Below are positions 54,865 through 64,000 of a stretch of 64,000 nt of DNA, in pieces (within the stretch, counting starts at the first letter, position 1; the number at the start of each line of letters is the position of its first letter). Both the position numbers and the translations under genes were made by a program. The DNA comes from Candidatus Vallotiella adelgis. Lineage in GTDB: Bacteria > Pseudomonadota > Gammaproteobacteria > Burkholderiales > Burkholderiaceae. The stretch is taken from positions 496,001 through 560,000 of the forward strand of contig NZ_CP047396.1 of assembly GCF_020541305.1 (NCBI RefSeq). The letters run 5' to 3'. Below the pieces are notes generated by a model. That model worked only from the letters and a program-made list of their open reading frames with translations. It was not told where the DNA came from and searched no databases.

Positions 54865-55974
54865 AAAGCGCAGCGATATAATAGAGCGAAAGCCTAATTG
54901 CTTTTTTGTACTAGCTCACTACGATAGTAATCGTGCTCTAGTCTCATATAGAAACACTACGCCAAACGAACTGTACTATACACTGCAGCAAGTATATTAC
55001 TTGCAATATGAGCTACCGGCTCGCTGAGATTAATTCTTGTTCGCTAAACAATAGAAGCTGCATTCTACTAGCGATAGGCTATTCCAGATAAGCTGACAAG
55101 TAAATGTGCAATAGAATTCTCATGTTGATGAAGAGTATATAATTTTAAAAAAATTTCGATAATAACTTCTAGTTATTTCTATAGAGAAAAACGAAAAACT
55201 AATGTAATGTATAGACATGAAGATAACAAGAAAACTATACTAATCCAGAAATTTTTCTCTTAGTTATATAGAATATTTTTCCGATAGCAGTAGAAAATTT
55301 AGATACGAACAAACGATACGTATGCTTAATTTTATTAGGATATTGACCTAAGCCCTAACAGATTTTGGATATATTAGCTTAATGAAACACGCAACATCTA
55401 TTTAGATCACATGAAACGTCGTAAATAAGATTTATCTTCTATATTTATTTCATCTAACTAATACAGTGTTTCTTAGGAAAGATTAAGATCTATGTTGTCA
55501 ACGTATTGCTTATATCTTGTAATAATTTAGGATGCGGGATACGAAATATCTATCAACCACGGAGATCGTGCTTTCAGGAATTAAGTACTGTCTATTTTTC
55601 ATAGACTAGATTAAATAATCCCTCACCCATTAAAATGGGCTACATCCTAGTTATTATAATACGAGTACTCTTATCAGAGTACTCGGGAGAGAAGTGTAGC
55701 CCCCCCGTCAATTGGATGAGACAATGTTTTCAAGTAAATTAAGAGCGGTAACGCTTTAGTCAGTAGCTCTTCAGAAGAGCAAAGTAGAGTACGGAACTTG
55801 ATGAAAACCCGCAGCTTATATCTGAAGATGCTTTCTCTACATCAAGCAGAGAACCGACCTTACGAATTGGCTCTTTTCTTTCCTTTAGGGAACCTCTAAA
55901 TTCAATAAGAATAATATACTTGTATAACTCATATGAATGACTTTTCTACAGCGCCTAAGACATTCTTAGGCGCG
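54865..55974. other. 1.1-kb AT-rich spacer between fur and gap
   Basis: No gene. The left 700 bases are AT-rich with all frames broken. At 55637-55702 there are nested inverted repeats and IS-end-like sequences, listed separately. The last 270 bases show several short hairpins but no gene or known riboswitch that I recognise. In Burkholderia fur is next to recN, so this is a rearrangement point. Confidence 0.5.
55637..55702. repeat. Nested inverted repeats, possible facing IS ends
   Basis: GGGCTACA (55637-55644) pairs with TGTAGCCC (55695-55702). Inside, CGAGTACTCT (55662-55671) pairs perfectly with AGAGTACTCG (55676-55685) around TATC. Read outward, both flanks start TGTAGCCC and continue with similar sequence (AATGGGTGAG on the left, AATTGGATGAG on the right), as terminal repeats of two IS copies pointing away from each other would. 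No transposase relic was recognised beside them. Confidence 0.45.
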
Positions 55975-56985
55975 TTACTTCGCGTTAGCTAGTGCTACTG
56001 TCGTATCGAGCATCCGATTTGAGAAGCCCCATTCATTATCGTACCAGCTTGATACTTTCACGAGACGGCCTAACACCTTTGTCAGGGTTGCATCGAATAT
56101 CGAAGACGCTGGGTTGTGATTGAAGTCAATCGATACAAGTGGTGTGTCGCTATAAGCAAGGATGCCCTGGAGCGCGCTTTCCGATGCCTTTTTTAGAATC
56201 TTGTTCACTTCATCTACGCTTGTATCGCGCGACGCGATAAACGATAGATCAACGATTGACACGTTGATCATTGGCACGCGCACTGCGTAGCCATCTAGCT
56301 TACCATCCAGCTCTGGTAGTACTGTTCCGACAGCCGCTGCTGCGCCCGTTTTAGTCGGGATCATGCTGTGCGTAGCTGAGCGTGCGCGTCGTAGATCTTC
56401 ATGATATACATCGGTTAGCACTTGATCATTCGTATATGCATGAATCGTCGTCATTAGGCCGCTTTCGACACCAATTTTTTCGTGCAGCGGCTTAACTAGC
56501 GGCACAAGGCAGTTTGTTGTACATGAGGCGTTTGAGATGACTGTATCAGTTGCTTTTAGCACTTGGTGATTCACACCATAGACAATTGTCGCGTCCACGT
56601 CTTTTCCACTCGGTGCCGAGATCACAACTTTTTTTGCGCCCCCTGATAGGTGCGCGCTTGCCCGTTCCTTTGATGTGAAGGAACCGCTACACTCAAGTAC
56701 GATATCTACATCGAGATCACTCCAGGGAAGCTCAGCTGGGTTACGGTTCCCGAGAACATAAATCTTATCGCCATTGACGGTCATGTAGTGATCGTCAACC
56801 GAGACAGTGCCTGGGAACTTGCCATGTACAGTATCATACTGGGTAAGATGCGCATTGGTCTTAGCATTACTAAGATCGTTGATTGCAACGATCTTGATGT
56901 CATGCTTTTTTCCGTCTTCATAATGAGCGCGCAGTGTATTGCGACCAATACGGCCATAACCGTTGATTGCGACGCGAATCGTCAT
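55975..56985 (-). CDS. gap: Glyceraldehyde-3-phosphate dehydrogenase
   Basis: Oxidises glyceraldehyde-3-phosphate to 1,3-bisphosphoglycerate with NAD. The 336-residue protein begins [16 protein letters not shown], has the catalytic Cys in SNASCTTNC (about 155) and [13 protein letters not shown] near the end. A perfect AGGAGG lies seven bases before the ATG, the strongest ribosome site in the window. It follows tkt on the same strand with 83 bases between. It takes the triose made by Eda and transketolase. Confidence 0.97.
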   Translation of the reverse strand: MTIRVAINGYGRIGRNTLRAHYEDGKKHDIKIVAINDLSNAKTNAHLTQYDTVHGKFPGTVSVDDHYMTVNGDKIYVLGNRNPAELPWSDLDVDIVLECSGSFTSKERASAHLSGGAKKVVISAPSGKDVDATIVYGVNHQVLKATDTVISNASCTTNCLVPLVKPLHEKIGVESGLMTTIHAYTNDQVLTDVYHEDLRRARSATHSMIPTKTGAAAAVGTVLPELDGKLDGYAVRVPMINVSIVDLSFIASRDTSVDEVNKILKKASESALQGILAYSDTPLVSIDFNHNPASSIFDATLTKVLGRLVKVSSWYDNEWGFSNRMLDTTVALANAK

Positions 56986-57068
56986 ATTTACCTCCTAATT
57001 AGTGAATCGCTACACTCCTGTCTATATGTGTAATGCGCAGTTCGGCCGGCATAACACACACTCTCAGC

Positions 57069-59102
57069 TTAATCCAGTACCAACTTAACAGTTTTGATAA
57101 CGTTATCTACTGTAAGGCCAAAGTATTTAAACAAAACACTCGCTGGCGCCGATTCTCCAAACGTATCAATCCCGATAATACCGCCTTCGATTCCTACATA
57201 TTTATACCAGAATGCTGTAACGCCGGCCTCAATTGCCACACGCGGCACGCCGCGTGGCAAGACAAACTCATACCATTCAGCATTCTGTCGATCAAATACT
57301 GTGGTCGACGGCATCGATATGACGCGGGCGTTGACCCCTATGTGCGAAAGCGGCTTGATGGCATTTAGTGCAAGCTCAACTTCGGAGCCCGTCGCAATAA
57401 GGATCACCTTACGGGCCGGGATATCATTATTCCAGTCGCACAGCACATACCCGCCACGAGCGATATCTGCAATCTGCGCGTCGGTCCGGGATGAGAACGC
57501 TAGCTTTTGTCGACTGAAAATCAACGATGATGGCCCATAACGCTCAATTGCCTGCGTCCAGGCTACTGCAGTCTCGACCGAGTCGGCTGGACGCCACACA
57601 TCCATATCAGGAATCAAGCGCAGGCTCGATACTTGTTCGATTGACTGATGCGTTGGACCATCCTCGCCAAGCCCGATGGAATCGTGCGTAAATACGAAGA
57701 TTGAGCGAGTCTTCATCAGTGCAGCCATCCGCAATGCATTGCGGCTGTAGTCCGAGAAGGTTAGGAATGTGCCGCCAAACGGTAAGTAGCCGCCGTGCAG
57801 CGCAATTCCGTTGAGCGCGGCGCTCATACCGAATTCTCGCACCCCGTAATTAATATAATTTCCCCATTGTAAGGCCTGGGAGCCGATTTCACGTCCAGCG
57901 CGTACCGGATTACTGGCCTTCCAGTTGGTCAAATTTGAACTTGTAAGGTCGGCTGAACCACCCAGCAGCTCCGGCAATGCTGCAGCCAGTTCTTCAATTG
58001 TCTGTTGCGATGCCTGGCGAGAAGCAACTGTTTCAGCACGATTATTGGCGGCAGAAATTAGGCGATGCGCAGAATCAACCCAATGCGCTGGCAGCTGGCC
58101 AGCGATACGACGCTTAAACTCAGCTGCTTGCCGAGGATACTTTTCGCGATATACAGTAAAATCCTCACTCCACTCGTGTTCAGCCCGTATGCCGGTTTTC
58201 TTCGCATCCCATAGTGTATAAATATTCTGTGGGATCATAAAAGGCTCGGCGTTCCAGCCGATAGCCGCGCGTGTCACCGCAACCTCCGACTCGCCTAGTG
58301 GCGAGCCGTGCACATTATGACTGCCAGCTTTATTTGGCGCTCCTCTTCCGATGATAGTATGGCAGCAAATTAACGTCGGCTTATTTAATTTCTTCGCGGC
58401 TCGGATTGCTGCATCGACTGCATCTACATTATGGCCATCAACCGCGCGGATCACATTCCATCCATAAGCCTCGAAACGCTTCGGGGTATCGTCAACACAC
58501 CAATGCTTTACATCTCCGTCAATCGAAATACCGTTATCATCATATAATACGATTAGCTTCGATAATCCCAGTGTGCCAGCTAGCGAACATGCCTCATGCG
58601 ATACCCCCTCCATCAGACAGCCGTCGCCAACAAACACATATGTATAGTGGTCAACAATCTTTGCATCTGGCTGATTAAATTCAGCTGCTAGCAGCGCTTC
58701 GGCCAGCGCCATACCTACTGCGTTTGCCAATCCCTGACCTAACGGTCCGGTAGTCGTCTCGACACCTGATGTGATGCCAGCTTCTGGATGGCCAGGTGTT
58801 CTCGAATTCAGTTGACGGAAACGCTTCAACTCGTCTATTGGCAGATCATAGCCGCTCAGATGAAGCAACGCATACAGCAGAATCGACCCATGTCCATTAG
58901 ACAGAACAAAGCGATCCCTATCAGCCCAATTCGGATTAGCTGGATTGTGCCGCAAATGGCGCGTCCACAGCGCCACAGCAATTTCTGCCATTCCCATTGG
59001 CATTCCGGGATGACCAGAATTAGCTTGCTGAACGGCGTCCATAGTCAACGCACGGATTGCGTTAGCCATCATAGTAGTCTGGGTATTGGGCGGGGTTGTC
59101 AT
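57069..59102 (-). CDS. tkt: Transketolase
   Basis: Thiamine-diphosphate enzyme of the non-oxidative pentose phosphate pathway. The start at 59102 ([19 protein letters not shown]) gives 677 residues; 29 open codons upstream are not conserved. Motifs include [10 protein letters not shown], the ThDP-binding GDGCLMEG, and [16 protein letters not shown] in the pyrimidine domain. It supplies erythrose-4-phosphate for aroG and ribose-5-phosphate for purines. ThDP is made through ThiL, also in the window. Confidence 0.97.
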   Translation of the reverse strand: MTTPPNTQTTMMANAIRALTMDAVQQANSGHPGMPMGMAEIAVALWTRHLRHNPANPNWADRDRFVLSNGHGSILLYALLHLSGYDLPIDELKRFRQLNSRTPGHPEAGITSGVETTTGPLGQGLANAVGMALAEALLAAEFNQPDAKIVDHYTYVFVGDGCLMEGVSHEACSLAGTLGLSKLIVLYDDNGISIDGDVKHWCVDDTPKRFEAYGWNVIRAVDGHNVDAVDAAIRAAKKLNKPTLICCHTIIGRGAPNKAGSHNVHGSPLGESEVAVTRAAIGWNAEPFMIPQNIYTLWDAKKTGIRAEHEWSEDFTVYREKYPRQAAEFKRRIAGQLPAHWVDSAHRLISAANNRAETVASRQASQQTIEELAAALPELLGGSADLTSSNLTNWKASNPVRAGREIGSQALQWGNYINYGVREFGMSAALNGIALHGGYLPFGGTFLTFSDYSRNALRMAALMKTRSIFVFTHDSIGLGEDGPTHQSIEQVSSLRLIPDMDVWRPADSVETAVAWTQAIERYGPSSLIFSRQKLAFSSRTDAQIADIARGGYVLCDWNNDIPARKVILIATGSEVELALNAIKPLSHIGVNARVISMPSTTVFDRQNAEWYEFVLPRGVPRVAIEAGVTAFWYKYVGIEGGIIGIDTFGESAPASVLFKYFGLTVDNVIKTVKLVLD

Positions 59103-59550
59103 GTTAGATCTAGACTCAGGAATAGCAGGACCGCGACTCGCGACTCGCCGCGGTCCTGCCAGCGAATGAATGATTGCATGCGGGCGCACTCGCGAGAAAA
59201 CAAACTATTCTAACAGATAGGTCCCGCTGCTGTTTGACGTATTGTGCTATGTCGCGAACTCGCATAGGGATCTGAAGTCTACTAATACAAACCGCGGAAA
59301 GCGGCACTATTCTTCTCTATCCAAGAAATCCGGTTGATTGATATTGCAATTAGTATCATCCTACACAACATCGATTGTCTGAATGCAGATGCTAGCGTTA
59401 CATTGCTATGTGCATTATATACATATAATGCCGTTTCCTTTCTAGCTCGCCGATCTTGAAACTCAAGACGCTTATTAGCATAGCTAGCATAATACTGCTG
59501 GCGATTGCACTGTAGGTAATTTGGCCTCCGTCCTCGCATACTGCACGTGA
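59103..59550. other. Spacer upstream of tkt
   Basis: About 450 bases between tkt and the barstar terminator. All frames are short or lack resemblance to known proteins. It presumably holds the tkt promoter. Confidence 0.45.
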
Positions 59551-59613
59551 AAAAGCTTACAGACATGAGTGCGCTTGTGCAGCACCGCTGCAAGCGCACT
59601 CATGTCTGTAAGC
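59551..59613 (-). terminator. Strong intrinsic terminator after barstar
   Basis: A 23-bp perfect stem: GCTTACAGACATGAGTGCGC plus TTG at 59555-59577, paired with 59591-59613. Inside the loop CAGC/GCTG can pair again. On the minus strand the stem is followed by TTTTT, so it is a clear terminator for the barstar gene ending at 59680. Confidence 0.88.
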
Positions 59614-59679
59614 AGTGAGGAATAAGAGTCGGGGTAGATCACATCATGTCCCGCTATGCACGAATGGACTCAACCTGTG

Positions 59680-60078
59680 TCAAGAAAACGAGTAGAACAC
59701 GCGGAAGTTCACTTTCTTCTCGGACCAGAATTCAGCTGCCTCGCGAAACACATCCAGCAGGGTTTCGCGAGACTCCTTGTCAAACTTTTGTGTCGCTGGT
59801 AAACCCTCGAGCACGATCACAAAACCAGGTTGTTCCCCTACCTTATATATGACGTCTGTTAGGCAATTATATAAAGCATCGTAGTTCTTACCGAAGTGCT
59901 TCGGGAAAAGAAACGACGTCGAGATTGTCTCGAGGACTTCCGTCTTTGTCTGCGCGACCGTGCAATTTGCATATAGGAAATGGTGACCCAGCCGGGCCGC
60001 TTCGTCAGCCAACTCCGGCACGCGGAACGCACGGATCGATTGCACGATGTTCGAGCGAACCGTCTTGAAAAAGCTCAT
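59680..60078 (-). CDS. Barstar-family RNase inhibitor
   Basis: Barstar proteins bind and block barnase-type ribonucleases in the cytoplasm. The 132-residue product has the family core FPKHFGKNYDALYNCLTD (about 58-75), with the acidic residues that plug the RNase active site, and the fold continues to EFWSEKKVNFRVF. It has an N-terminal extension of about 35 residues, as Burkholderia members do. GAGGAAAAC gives a good ribosome site. The RNase gene immediately upstream is a relic, so the inhibitor survives without its partner. A strong terminator follows. Confidence 0.9.
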   Translation of the reverse strand: MSFFKTVRSNIVQSIRAFRVPELADEAARLGHHFLYANCTVAQTKTEVLETISTSFLFPKHFGKNYDALYNCLTDVIYKVGEQPGFVIVLEGLPATQKFDKESRETLLDVFREAAEFWSEKKVNFRVFYSFS

Positions 60079-60094
60079 GTTTTCCTCATTGGAC

Positions 60095-60119
60095 AGCAGC
60101 GCGCCGATACGGCGCTGCT
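60095..60119 (-). promoter_or_regulatory. Hairpin in the barstar leader
   Basis: AGCAGCGC (60095-60102) pairs with GCGCTGCT (60112-60119) 17 bases before the barstar ATG. It could be an old terminator or spacer between the RNase and inhibitor genes, or could tune barstar translation. Confidence 0.45.
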
Positions 60120-60235
60120 CACGTTTGGCGCGCTGCTAAGCCGCAGTACACGCTAAAACAGCCTGCCGTCGTTCAGAGCGAACTTGCTCGCAATCCTGAT
60201 TCCTTGTAGATAAGTGTTGTCGCTTATAATCATGT

Positions 60236-60480
60236 TCATTCCACAATTTATTTGAAAACGCGCATAGTTTCTAGTGTGATAGTAGCACTACCGGTATCGT
60301 GCAGCGCTCTCGTCTGCAGAGGATTCTTAGTACTTTGCGATAACGCGCATGCATCTACGTATCGATTTGAACGTGAATTAATTTTTACCGGGTAGATCGG
60401 CAACGAATACTTTATCAAGCTTGATGCTAATAAGTACATCTGATAGCAGCGAGTATGGCATCTAACAAGATGGAAACCAA
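60236..60480 (-). pseudogene. Relic of a barnase-type ribonuclease gene
   Basis: On the minus strand 60287-60236 reads CYYHTRNYARF and, after a frameshift, FK, a stop, IVE, stop. This matches the C-terminus CYYTDDHY(A)xFxRIVE of secreted barnase/N1-type RNases, including the position of the catalytic His, here Asn. The preceding bases (to about 60480) are open for 78 codons but too worn to align. Barnase-type RNase genes stand directly before barstar in Burkholderia. The toxin cannot be functional. Confidence 0.72.
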
Positions 60481-60953
60481 GCAAGTCATGCTAGGGACAG
60501 TAACATTTACCGTAGGCATGTCATAACAAAGACACCCGCTAATTATGTACTTAGCGTCGAGCAAGAGACACGCATGCGCCTCTTAAAAGTGCAAGGTTAT
60601 CCCGCATCACCTTAATAATCAATGATGTTTTAGATTCTAACGTTACTTAAATAGTTATTGAGTAATCTATATTTCGAGGATTTCTGTGGTCATCGGAAGT
60701 TTGCTTGCGTCCGGAACATTTCCTTTACAGGATCCGTATGCGGGAGTCGAACGTTTAAAAAAATGCGCAACAGCGTGTTTCGACCACTAATGTCAGGCCG
60801 CGGCAGGTCGAATGAGAGTATGGGAGGTGTTAGTGACACCCCCCCTAAAAAATATCGACGACGAAGTCTCTTATTTATAAGATGCACTTTTTTGTATCCG
60901 CGTACGGTGTATGTATCTTATGTGCCACACGTCGTGCAGTGATAGCCAAGCTA
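60481..60953. other. Gene-free stretch between RNase relic and maeB
   Basis: About 470 bases; part is probably the lost 5' end of the RNase gene. A 94-codon + frame (60658-60942) starts with TTG and has no resemblance to a protein family. No maeB terminator is clear. Confidence 0.45.
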
Positions 60954-63281
60954 TTACTTTCTATTCCGGATATCGCCCCCCGATTCCTTGGAGCTTGCCG
61001 CTGCATCGGCTACCAGCAGCGCAGTCATATTCACGATGCGTCGTACGGTTGCTGACTCAGTTAGCACATGCACGGGCTTTGCGGCACCTAGCAAAATCGG
61101 TCCGATTGCGATGTTATTACCCGCCGCGGTCTTAAGTAGGTTGTACGAAATATTAGCTGCGTCAATATTTGGCAGAATCAAAAGGTTGGCGTTACCCTCC
61201 AACGTTTCCCCCGGCAGCTCGAAATTACGCCGATTCGCGTCAAGTGCTACATCGCCGTGCATTTCACCATCTATCTGAAGTTGCGGCGCGTATTTCCGCA
61301 GTAACGCAAGCGTGTCGCGCATTTTCTTAGCGCTTGGCGCGTTGCTAGAACCGAAATTAGAGTGGGATAATAGGGCAATCTTCGGTTTGATACCAAAGCG
61401 ACGTACCTCGTCCGCAGCCATTAATGTAATCTCAGTGAGTTCCTCGGGTGTTGGGTCGACATTTACGTGCGTGTCAACTAGGAACATTTGCCGGTTTGGC
61501 AAGATTAGGCAGTTCATCGCGGCGTAAACCGAACAGCCGGCACGTTTTCCAATAATTTGATCAATGAAGTGTAAATGCCGATGTGTTGTCGAAATGGTCC
61601 CACAGATCATCCCGTCAGCTTCGCCTTTAAGTACTAGCATTGAACCGATGAGCGTAGTTCGTCGACGCATCTCAACTTTCGCCAGCTGCTGCGTGATGCC
61701 TTTGCGCGCCATCATCTTAAAATAAGTCTGCCAGAAATCGCGATACCGCTCATCATGATCAGTATTAACCATCGTAAAATCTTGCCCCACCACGAGTCGT
61801 AACCCGTAACGCGCAATTCGCTGCTCGATTACAGCCGGTCGTCCGATCAGGATAGGCTTAGCTAACTGCTCGTCGACCACGATTTGTACCGCTCTCAGGA
61901 TACGTTCCTCCTCGCCTTCGGCAAATACGATGCGTTTCTTATCTGCATTAATGCTGCGGGCGATTTGGAAGACCGGCTTCATCGTGGTGCCGCTGTGATA
62001 TACGAATTGCTGCAGATGCTGCCTGTAAGCGCCCATATCCTCAATTGGTCGCATCGCAACGCCACAATCCATTGCAGCTTGAGCAACTGCTGATGCAACC
62101 TTCACGATTAGACGTGGATCAAATGGCTTTGGAATCAAGTACTTAGGACCAAATGTCAGGTCCTGAATCCCGTATGCTGTGGCTACGATGTCGCTTTGCT
62201 CCTGGCGAGCTAGTTCGGCAATTGCGTTGACCGCAGCAATTTCCATCTCTTTCGTGATTGTCGTCGCACCGACATCAAGCGCTCCGCGAAAAATAAATGG
62301 AAAACATAAGACGTTATTAACCTGGTTTGGGTAATCAGTTCGGCCAGTCGCTAGGATAGCATCCGGACGTACCTGGAGCGCAACCTCCGGCAGGATTTCA
62401 GGTGTCGGGTTAGCCAGTGCTAAAATAAGCGGCTGGTTCGCCATGTGTTTGACCATATCCGGCTTTAGCACACCGCCGGCGGACAAACCGAGAAAAATAT
62501 CTACACCACTAATCACATCAAATAGCGTACGTGCATCCGTGGCCTGCGTGAATAGAGCCTTATCTGGATCCATCAGTTCCCTGCGACCCTCGTAGACTAC
62601 GCCAGCTAAGTCCGTGACAAATACGTTCTCGCGCTTCAATCCCATGTCAAGAAGCAGATTCAGACATGCTAATGCCGCGGCCCCCGCGCCAGAGGTAACT
62701 ACCCTTACCTCGTTGAGCGACTTTCCGACGACTTTCAGTCCATTACTCACCGCTGCGGCAACTACAATTGCAGTGCCGTGTTGATCGTCGTGGAATATCG
62801 GAATCTTCATTCGCTTTCGGCACTCGCGCTCGATCATAAAACAGTCTGGTGCCTTGATATCTTCCAGGTTAATAGCACCGAAAGTGGGCTCCAGCGCGGC
62901 AATCACCTGAATAAGCTTTTGCGGGTCTTTCTCGTTTAGTTCAATATCGAATACATCGATTCCAGCAAACTTCTTAAATAGAACGGCCTTACCTTCCATG
63001 ACCGGTTTAGCCGCAAGCGGTCCGATATCACCTAGGCCTAGTACGGCTGTGCCATTCGAAACCACGCCCACTAAATTACTGCGCGCAGTAAAGCGTGCTG
63101 CATTGAGAGGATTGGCTACAATTTCCTCGCATGCCGCCGCTACACCTGGTGAATAGGCCAGCGCAAGATCGCGCTGATTCATCATTTGCTTAGTAGGTGC
63201 GATAGCAATCTTCCCCGGAGTTGGGAATTCGTGATACTCAAGCGCATCTTCGCGCAGTTTGCTGTTGGATGGTGTCGACAT
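60954..63281 (-). CDS. maeB: NADP-dependent malic enzyme, MaeB type
   Basis: Converts malate to pyruvate and CO2 with NADPH production. The start at 63281 ([19 protein letters not shown]) gives 775 residues; 18 open codons upstream are not conserved. The N-terminal malic enzyme part (about 1-425) has [25 protein letters not shown] and the Rossmann [10 protein letters not shown]; the C-terminal part (about 430-775) is a phosphotransacetylase-like regulatory domain, the mark of MaeB. It is divergent from thiL with 167 bases between, the Burkholderia arrangement. Confidence 0.96.
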   Translation of the reverse strand: MSTPSNSKLREDALEYHEFPTPGKIAIAPTKQMMNQRDLALAYSPGVAAACEEIVANPLNAARFTARSNLVGVVSNGTAVLGLGDIGPLAAKPVMEGKAVLFKKFAGIDVFDIELNEKDPQKLIQVIAALEPTFGAINLEDIKAPDCFMIERECRKRMKIPIFHDDQHGTAIVVAAAVSNGLKVVGKSLNEVRVVTSGAGAAALACLNLLLDMGLKRENVFVTDLAGVVYEGRRELMDPDKALFTQATDARTLFDVISGVDIFLGLSAGGVLKPDMVKHMANQPLILALANPTPEILPEVALQVRPDAILATGRTDYPNQVNNVLCFPFIFRGALDVGATTITKEMEIAAVNAIAELARQEQSDIVATAYGIQDLTFGPKYLIPKPFDPRLIVKVASAVAQAAMDCGVAMRPIEDMGAYRQHLQQFVYHSGTTMKPVFQIARSINADKKRIVFAEGEEERILRAVQIVVDEQLAKPILIGRPAVIEQRIARYGLRLVVGQDFTMVNTDHDERYRDFWQTYFKMMARKGITQQLAKVEMRRRTTLIGSMLVLKGEADGMICGTISTTHRHLHFIDQIIGKRAGCSVYAAMNCLILPNRQMFLVDTHVNVDPTPEELTEITLMAADEVRRFGIKPKIALLSHSNFGSSNAPSAKKMRDTLALLRKYAPQLQIDGEMHGDVALDANRRNFELPGETLEGNANLLILPNIDAANISYNLLKTAAGNNIAIGPILLGAAKPVHVLTESATVRRIVNMTALLVADAAASSKESGGDIRNRK

Positions 63282-63448
63282 AATGGTCTGGCAGAGCGGA
63301 TTAGAATGCATGTTTGAGCTGCATTGTAGCGTCATTGGCAGACCTTGAATGGGTACTCTGCCTACCAGCCTCTCAGTGAGAGCACTGCACAGGTCGTGCC
63401 GTGGACGATATAGTGCGCACCCTTGTGTTGCAAGCTTTGTTTTATATC

Positions 63449-64000
63449 ATGCCGACATCCTTATCTGAATTTAGCTTTATTGATCGTTATTCTTCCTGCC
63501 GTGATGGGAAACTGCATTGTGGCACTGTATTAGGAATTGGCGACGATTGTGCGCTACTTACTGGGCGACCTGAGCACGAATTAGCAGTGTCGACCGACAT
63601 GTTAATCGAGGGATGCCACTTCTTTGCCAACGTCCCACCGACGACGCTGGGACATAAGGCGTTAGCCGTTAACCTGTCAGACTTGGCCGCAATGGGGGCT
63701 GAACCGCGTGCGTTCACGCTGGCGCTGGCGCTGCCGGATGTGCACTCGGCTCGTCAGAACTGGCTCGATGCATTCGCGCATGGACTGTTTGCGCTCGCTG
63801 AACGCCATGGCTGTGAGTTAGTCGGTGGCGATACTACCTCAGGACCACTCAATATCTGTATTACTGTGTTCGGCGATGTACCTTGCGGACAAGCACTGCG
63901 CCGTGACGCTGCTAAGCCTGGCGACGATATCTGGGTATCCGGTACGCTAGGGGATGCGCGACTAGCGCTAGGTGCACTACGCAACGAATGGCCGCTCGCC
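63449..64000 (+). CDS. thiL: Thiamine-monophosphate kinase (cut by window edge)
   Basis: ThiL phosphorylates thiamine phosphate to thiamine diphosphate. The window holds the first 184 codons, all open, of a protein normally near 320-335 residues. It begins MPTSLSEFSFIDRY and shows the family motifs GIGDDCALL, VSTDMLIEGCHF, GHKALAVNLSDLAAMGAEP and ELVGGDTTSG, which bind ATP and magnesium. The fold is shared with PurM. Transketolase in this window needs its product. The 3' end is outside the window. Confidence 0.93.
   Translation, partial: MPTSLSEFSFIDRYSSCRDGKLHCGTVLGIGDDCALLTGRPEHELAVSTDMLIEGCHFFANVPPTTLGHKALAVNLSDLAAMGAEPRAFTLALALPDVHSARQNWLDAFAHGLFALAERHGCELVGGDTTSGPLNICITVFGDVPCGQALRRDAAKPGDDIWVSGTLGDARLALGALRNEWPLA

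Noticed and set aside
55680-55760. Glycine riboswitch
   Set aside because: GGGAGAGA occurs, but the other conserved core (GCCGAAGGAGCAA type) is absent and the downstream gene is not glycine-related.
60658-60942. 94-codon gene between RNase relic and maeB
   Set aside because: TTG start, no ribosome site, low-complexity basic sequence, no family.

Overview
The window reads as a stretch of a Burkholderiaceae chromosome (Burkholderia/Mycetohabitans type) caught part-way through genome reduction, most likely from a host-restricted endosymbiont of the 'Candidatus Vallotia' kind. That name is an inference: gene order and protein sequences point to Burkholderiaceae, but species rank cannot be fixed by eye. 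I support 38 protein genes, one cut by the right edge. They cover about 45 kb (about 70%); the rest is spacer, much of it recognisable gene wreckage. I saw no tRNA, rRNA, CRISPR array or intact mobile element.

Layout. 1-1.1 kb: an extremely AT-rich spacer. 1.1-11 kb (mostly +): tsaE, [mutL relic], miaA, purM(-), hda, a HAD phosphatase, pcnB, [folK and dgk relics], panB. 11-17 kb: the heat-shock unit grpE-dnaK-dnaJ (-) behind a sigma-32-like promoter, [hrcA relic], nadK, [recN trace]. 18-34 kb (+): yhdP, [nitrilase relic], tldD, aroG, yggS, proC, [ubiA and recG relics, -], queA, tgt. 34-38 kb (-): secF, secD, yajC, inverted relative to queA-tgt. 38-42.5 kb (+): a THUMP methyltransferase, mnmA, purB. 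42.6-54.3 kb (-): eda, edd, proA, holA, lptE, leuS, [exbB-like relic], dapB, bamE, with fur facing the other way. 56-63.3 kb (-): gap, tkt, barstar, [its RNase toxin as a relic], maeB. 63.4 kb to the edge (+): thiL.

Functionally the kept genes are a housekeeping and nutrient core: tRNA modification and charging (tsaE, miaA, queA, tgt, mnmA, leuS), replication (hda, holA), folding and export (DnaKJ-GrpE, SecDF-YajC), outer-membrane upkeep (lptE, bamE, yhdP), central carbon flow (edd, eda, gap, tkt, maeB), purines (purM, purB), amino acids (aroG, proA, proC, dapB) and cofactors (panB, nadK, thiL). What has decayed is also coherent: DNA repair (mutL, recG, probably recN), ubiquinone synthesis (ubiA), folate synthesis (folK), nucleoside salvage (dgk), heat-shock repression (hrcA) and the toxin half of a barnase/barstar pair.

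The most interesting points are the intact barstar gene beside its destroyed RNase gene, the readable relics, a likely 38-kb inversion whose right breakpoint carries IS-end-like inverted repeats, the separate yajC-secDF inversion, and possible leader structures before aroG. I found no convincing wholly new multi-gene system.
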